Assembly: GCA_903813345.2 (NCBI GenBank)
Contig: CAIIXF020000546.1
Span: forward strand, 1-62,366
DNA: 62,366 bases
Direction: 5' to 3'
Origin: Owenia fusiformis
Lineage: Eukaryota; Annelida; Polychaeta; Sabellida; Oweniidae
A program made the translations under genes and the position numbers. This document shows, piece after piece, positions 61,179-62,366 of the stretch (positions are counted from its first letter, which is position 1; each line of letters opens with the position of its first letter). The notes under the pieces are model-generated. The model was not told the origin of the DNA. It worked only from the letters and a program-made list of their open reading frames with translations, and did not search any database.

Positions 61179-62366
61179 TTAATACATGCAGATATAATGA
61201 TCAAACAAACCGAAATCACACACCATATATGGACATAAAATACCTCTCTGAATATTGTGCACTTTATTACACTTTTTAGATATTATAACTACAAGAAAGT
61301 TTCAATTGTATGAACCAATCTAAACGGCACTGTAACTGATATTACAGTTATCCGGGGCTTGCGTTTTATTAGGGATGAGATTCAAGGAGTTGATGTGTCC
61401 GTTAAAACTTAACATGTACCCACCCAGTGTACGTTTGAAATGTATAATACGGTAGATAAAGATTATGCTTTATGGTCTGTATATCAATATCAAAGACCAA
61501 TGATATACGTAACATATGTTTTAGTTTATTTTGATCGGATTCATAATTCTCAAGTTCGTAGAATATTATAACGAATCCCAGGCTTCACCTATTAAACCAA
61601 CAATTTTGATATATCTGGCACTGGTGTCACAGCGTCAAATACATACATATAGCGGCATTATATGGGTAGTATATGCGTGTGATTCGAACTGTATGCCAGT
61701 AAAATCCCTGCAGAATCTAAGATTGATATGGCACGTATGTCGGACATATACACTCTGCGATTCGGACCACTAATCCTTTTACCGCATCACAGTAATATCC
61801 AGGCATATCACACATATGTGTATGTCGCATATACAAGCGTATGAAGACAAATCTATAGAAATATTTATCCAGTATCTAATAGAATATTTTGAATGATTCT
61901 CTTGTATACCTCAAATATTCAAGCGTATGAAAACAAATCTATAGAAATATTTATCCAGTATCTAATAGAATAATTTGAGTGATTCTCTTGTATACGTCAA
62001 ATATATTTTAGTAAAAAATTATTGATACTCTTGTAGTATTTTGTATTGAACATAATATTCACATGTCATTCTGCTATATATAGGTATATTTATTCCTTCT
62101 TTTCGGAGAGCATAAACGAAATCATTCAAATCATTACATAATTATATCACTCGATATGAACATTTGTGGAATATATACATGTACAATGTAAAACACGTAC
62201 GAACGTAACCAGCACTTAATATATGAAGAGTCTTATTAATAAATGCAACGTCTTTCCTGTTTACTAACATTTATCAAATCAGCTATAACATAGTTACCCT
62301 TAAACATTTTTTGAACAAATTAATGTAGACTGTCCAACGTGATATTCTGATTTCTGAGTTGAATAA
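61179..62366. other. Right flank, no gene recognised
   Basis: AT-rich intergenic sequence. The only structure seen is an 86-bp tandem duplication (61834-62005). Confidence 0.5.
61834..62005. repeat. 86-bp tandem duplication
   Basis: Two copies start with caagcgtatga at 61834 and 61920 and share atctatagaaatatttatcc and tgattctcttgtatac, with a handful of substitutions. Confidence 0.85.

Overview
The window is eukaryotic nuclear DNA: AT-rich, with multi-exon genes carrying GT-AG introns, DNA transposons with target duplications and a poly(A)-tailed LINE. The gene families (F-type/fucolectin-like secreted lectins, a mitochondrial-clan cytochrome P450, a piggyBac element, mariner-like elements) suggest a marine invertebrate. 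An acorn worm or another deuterostome would fit, but the species cannot be read from the sequence.

The core is a cluster of six fucolectin-type (FTP) lectin genes. Four are on the minus strand: A 4120-8947, B 16994-21822, C 27191-31534 and D 36290-40305. Two are on the plus strand: E 45794-49064 and F 51633-55130. The two groups face away from each other across a 5.5 kb spacer. All share one exon plan: a signal-peptide exon, a small Cys-containing exon, then two FTP domains, each split over two exons joined in phase 1. F also has a three-exon discoidin (F5/8 type C) domain between the small exon and the first FTP domain. I could assemble an open reading frame for all six (365, 365, 365, 340, 342 and 506 aa).

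Positions 643-31660 are a tandem segmental duplication of a block holding the 5' exons of a P450 gene plus a lectin gene. Unit B is a chimera. Its left part matches C (shared MITE, shared P450 stop codon) and its right part matches A (shared mariner insertion). The switch falls within about 530 bp, as expected for one unequal crossover; a tandem assembly of two haplotypes is the main alternative. After this, a complete piggyBac element (2674 bp, 632-aa two-exon transposase, TTAA duplications) entered unit B only, so units A and C show the empty site. The mariner element in A and B sits inside the 5' splice site of lectin intron 1. P450 unit A looks intact over its two visible exons and continues off the left edge. 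B and C carry a premature stop in exon 1 and stop after exon 3.

Downstream of C lie a disrupted intronless sulfotransferase pseudogene (33656-34583) and a third MITE copy. The D-E spacer holds minisatellites and a long AT-rich decayed repeat. Lectin E contains a 977-bp foldback element in an intron. To the right of F are weakly featured intergenic DNA, an 875-bp foldback element and a young 5'-truncated LINE (59271-61167) with a 24-nt A tail and an 11-bp target duplication. No tRNA, rRNA, CRISPR or prokaryotic features were seen.
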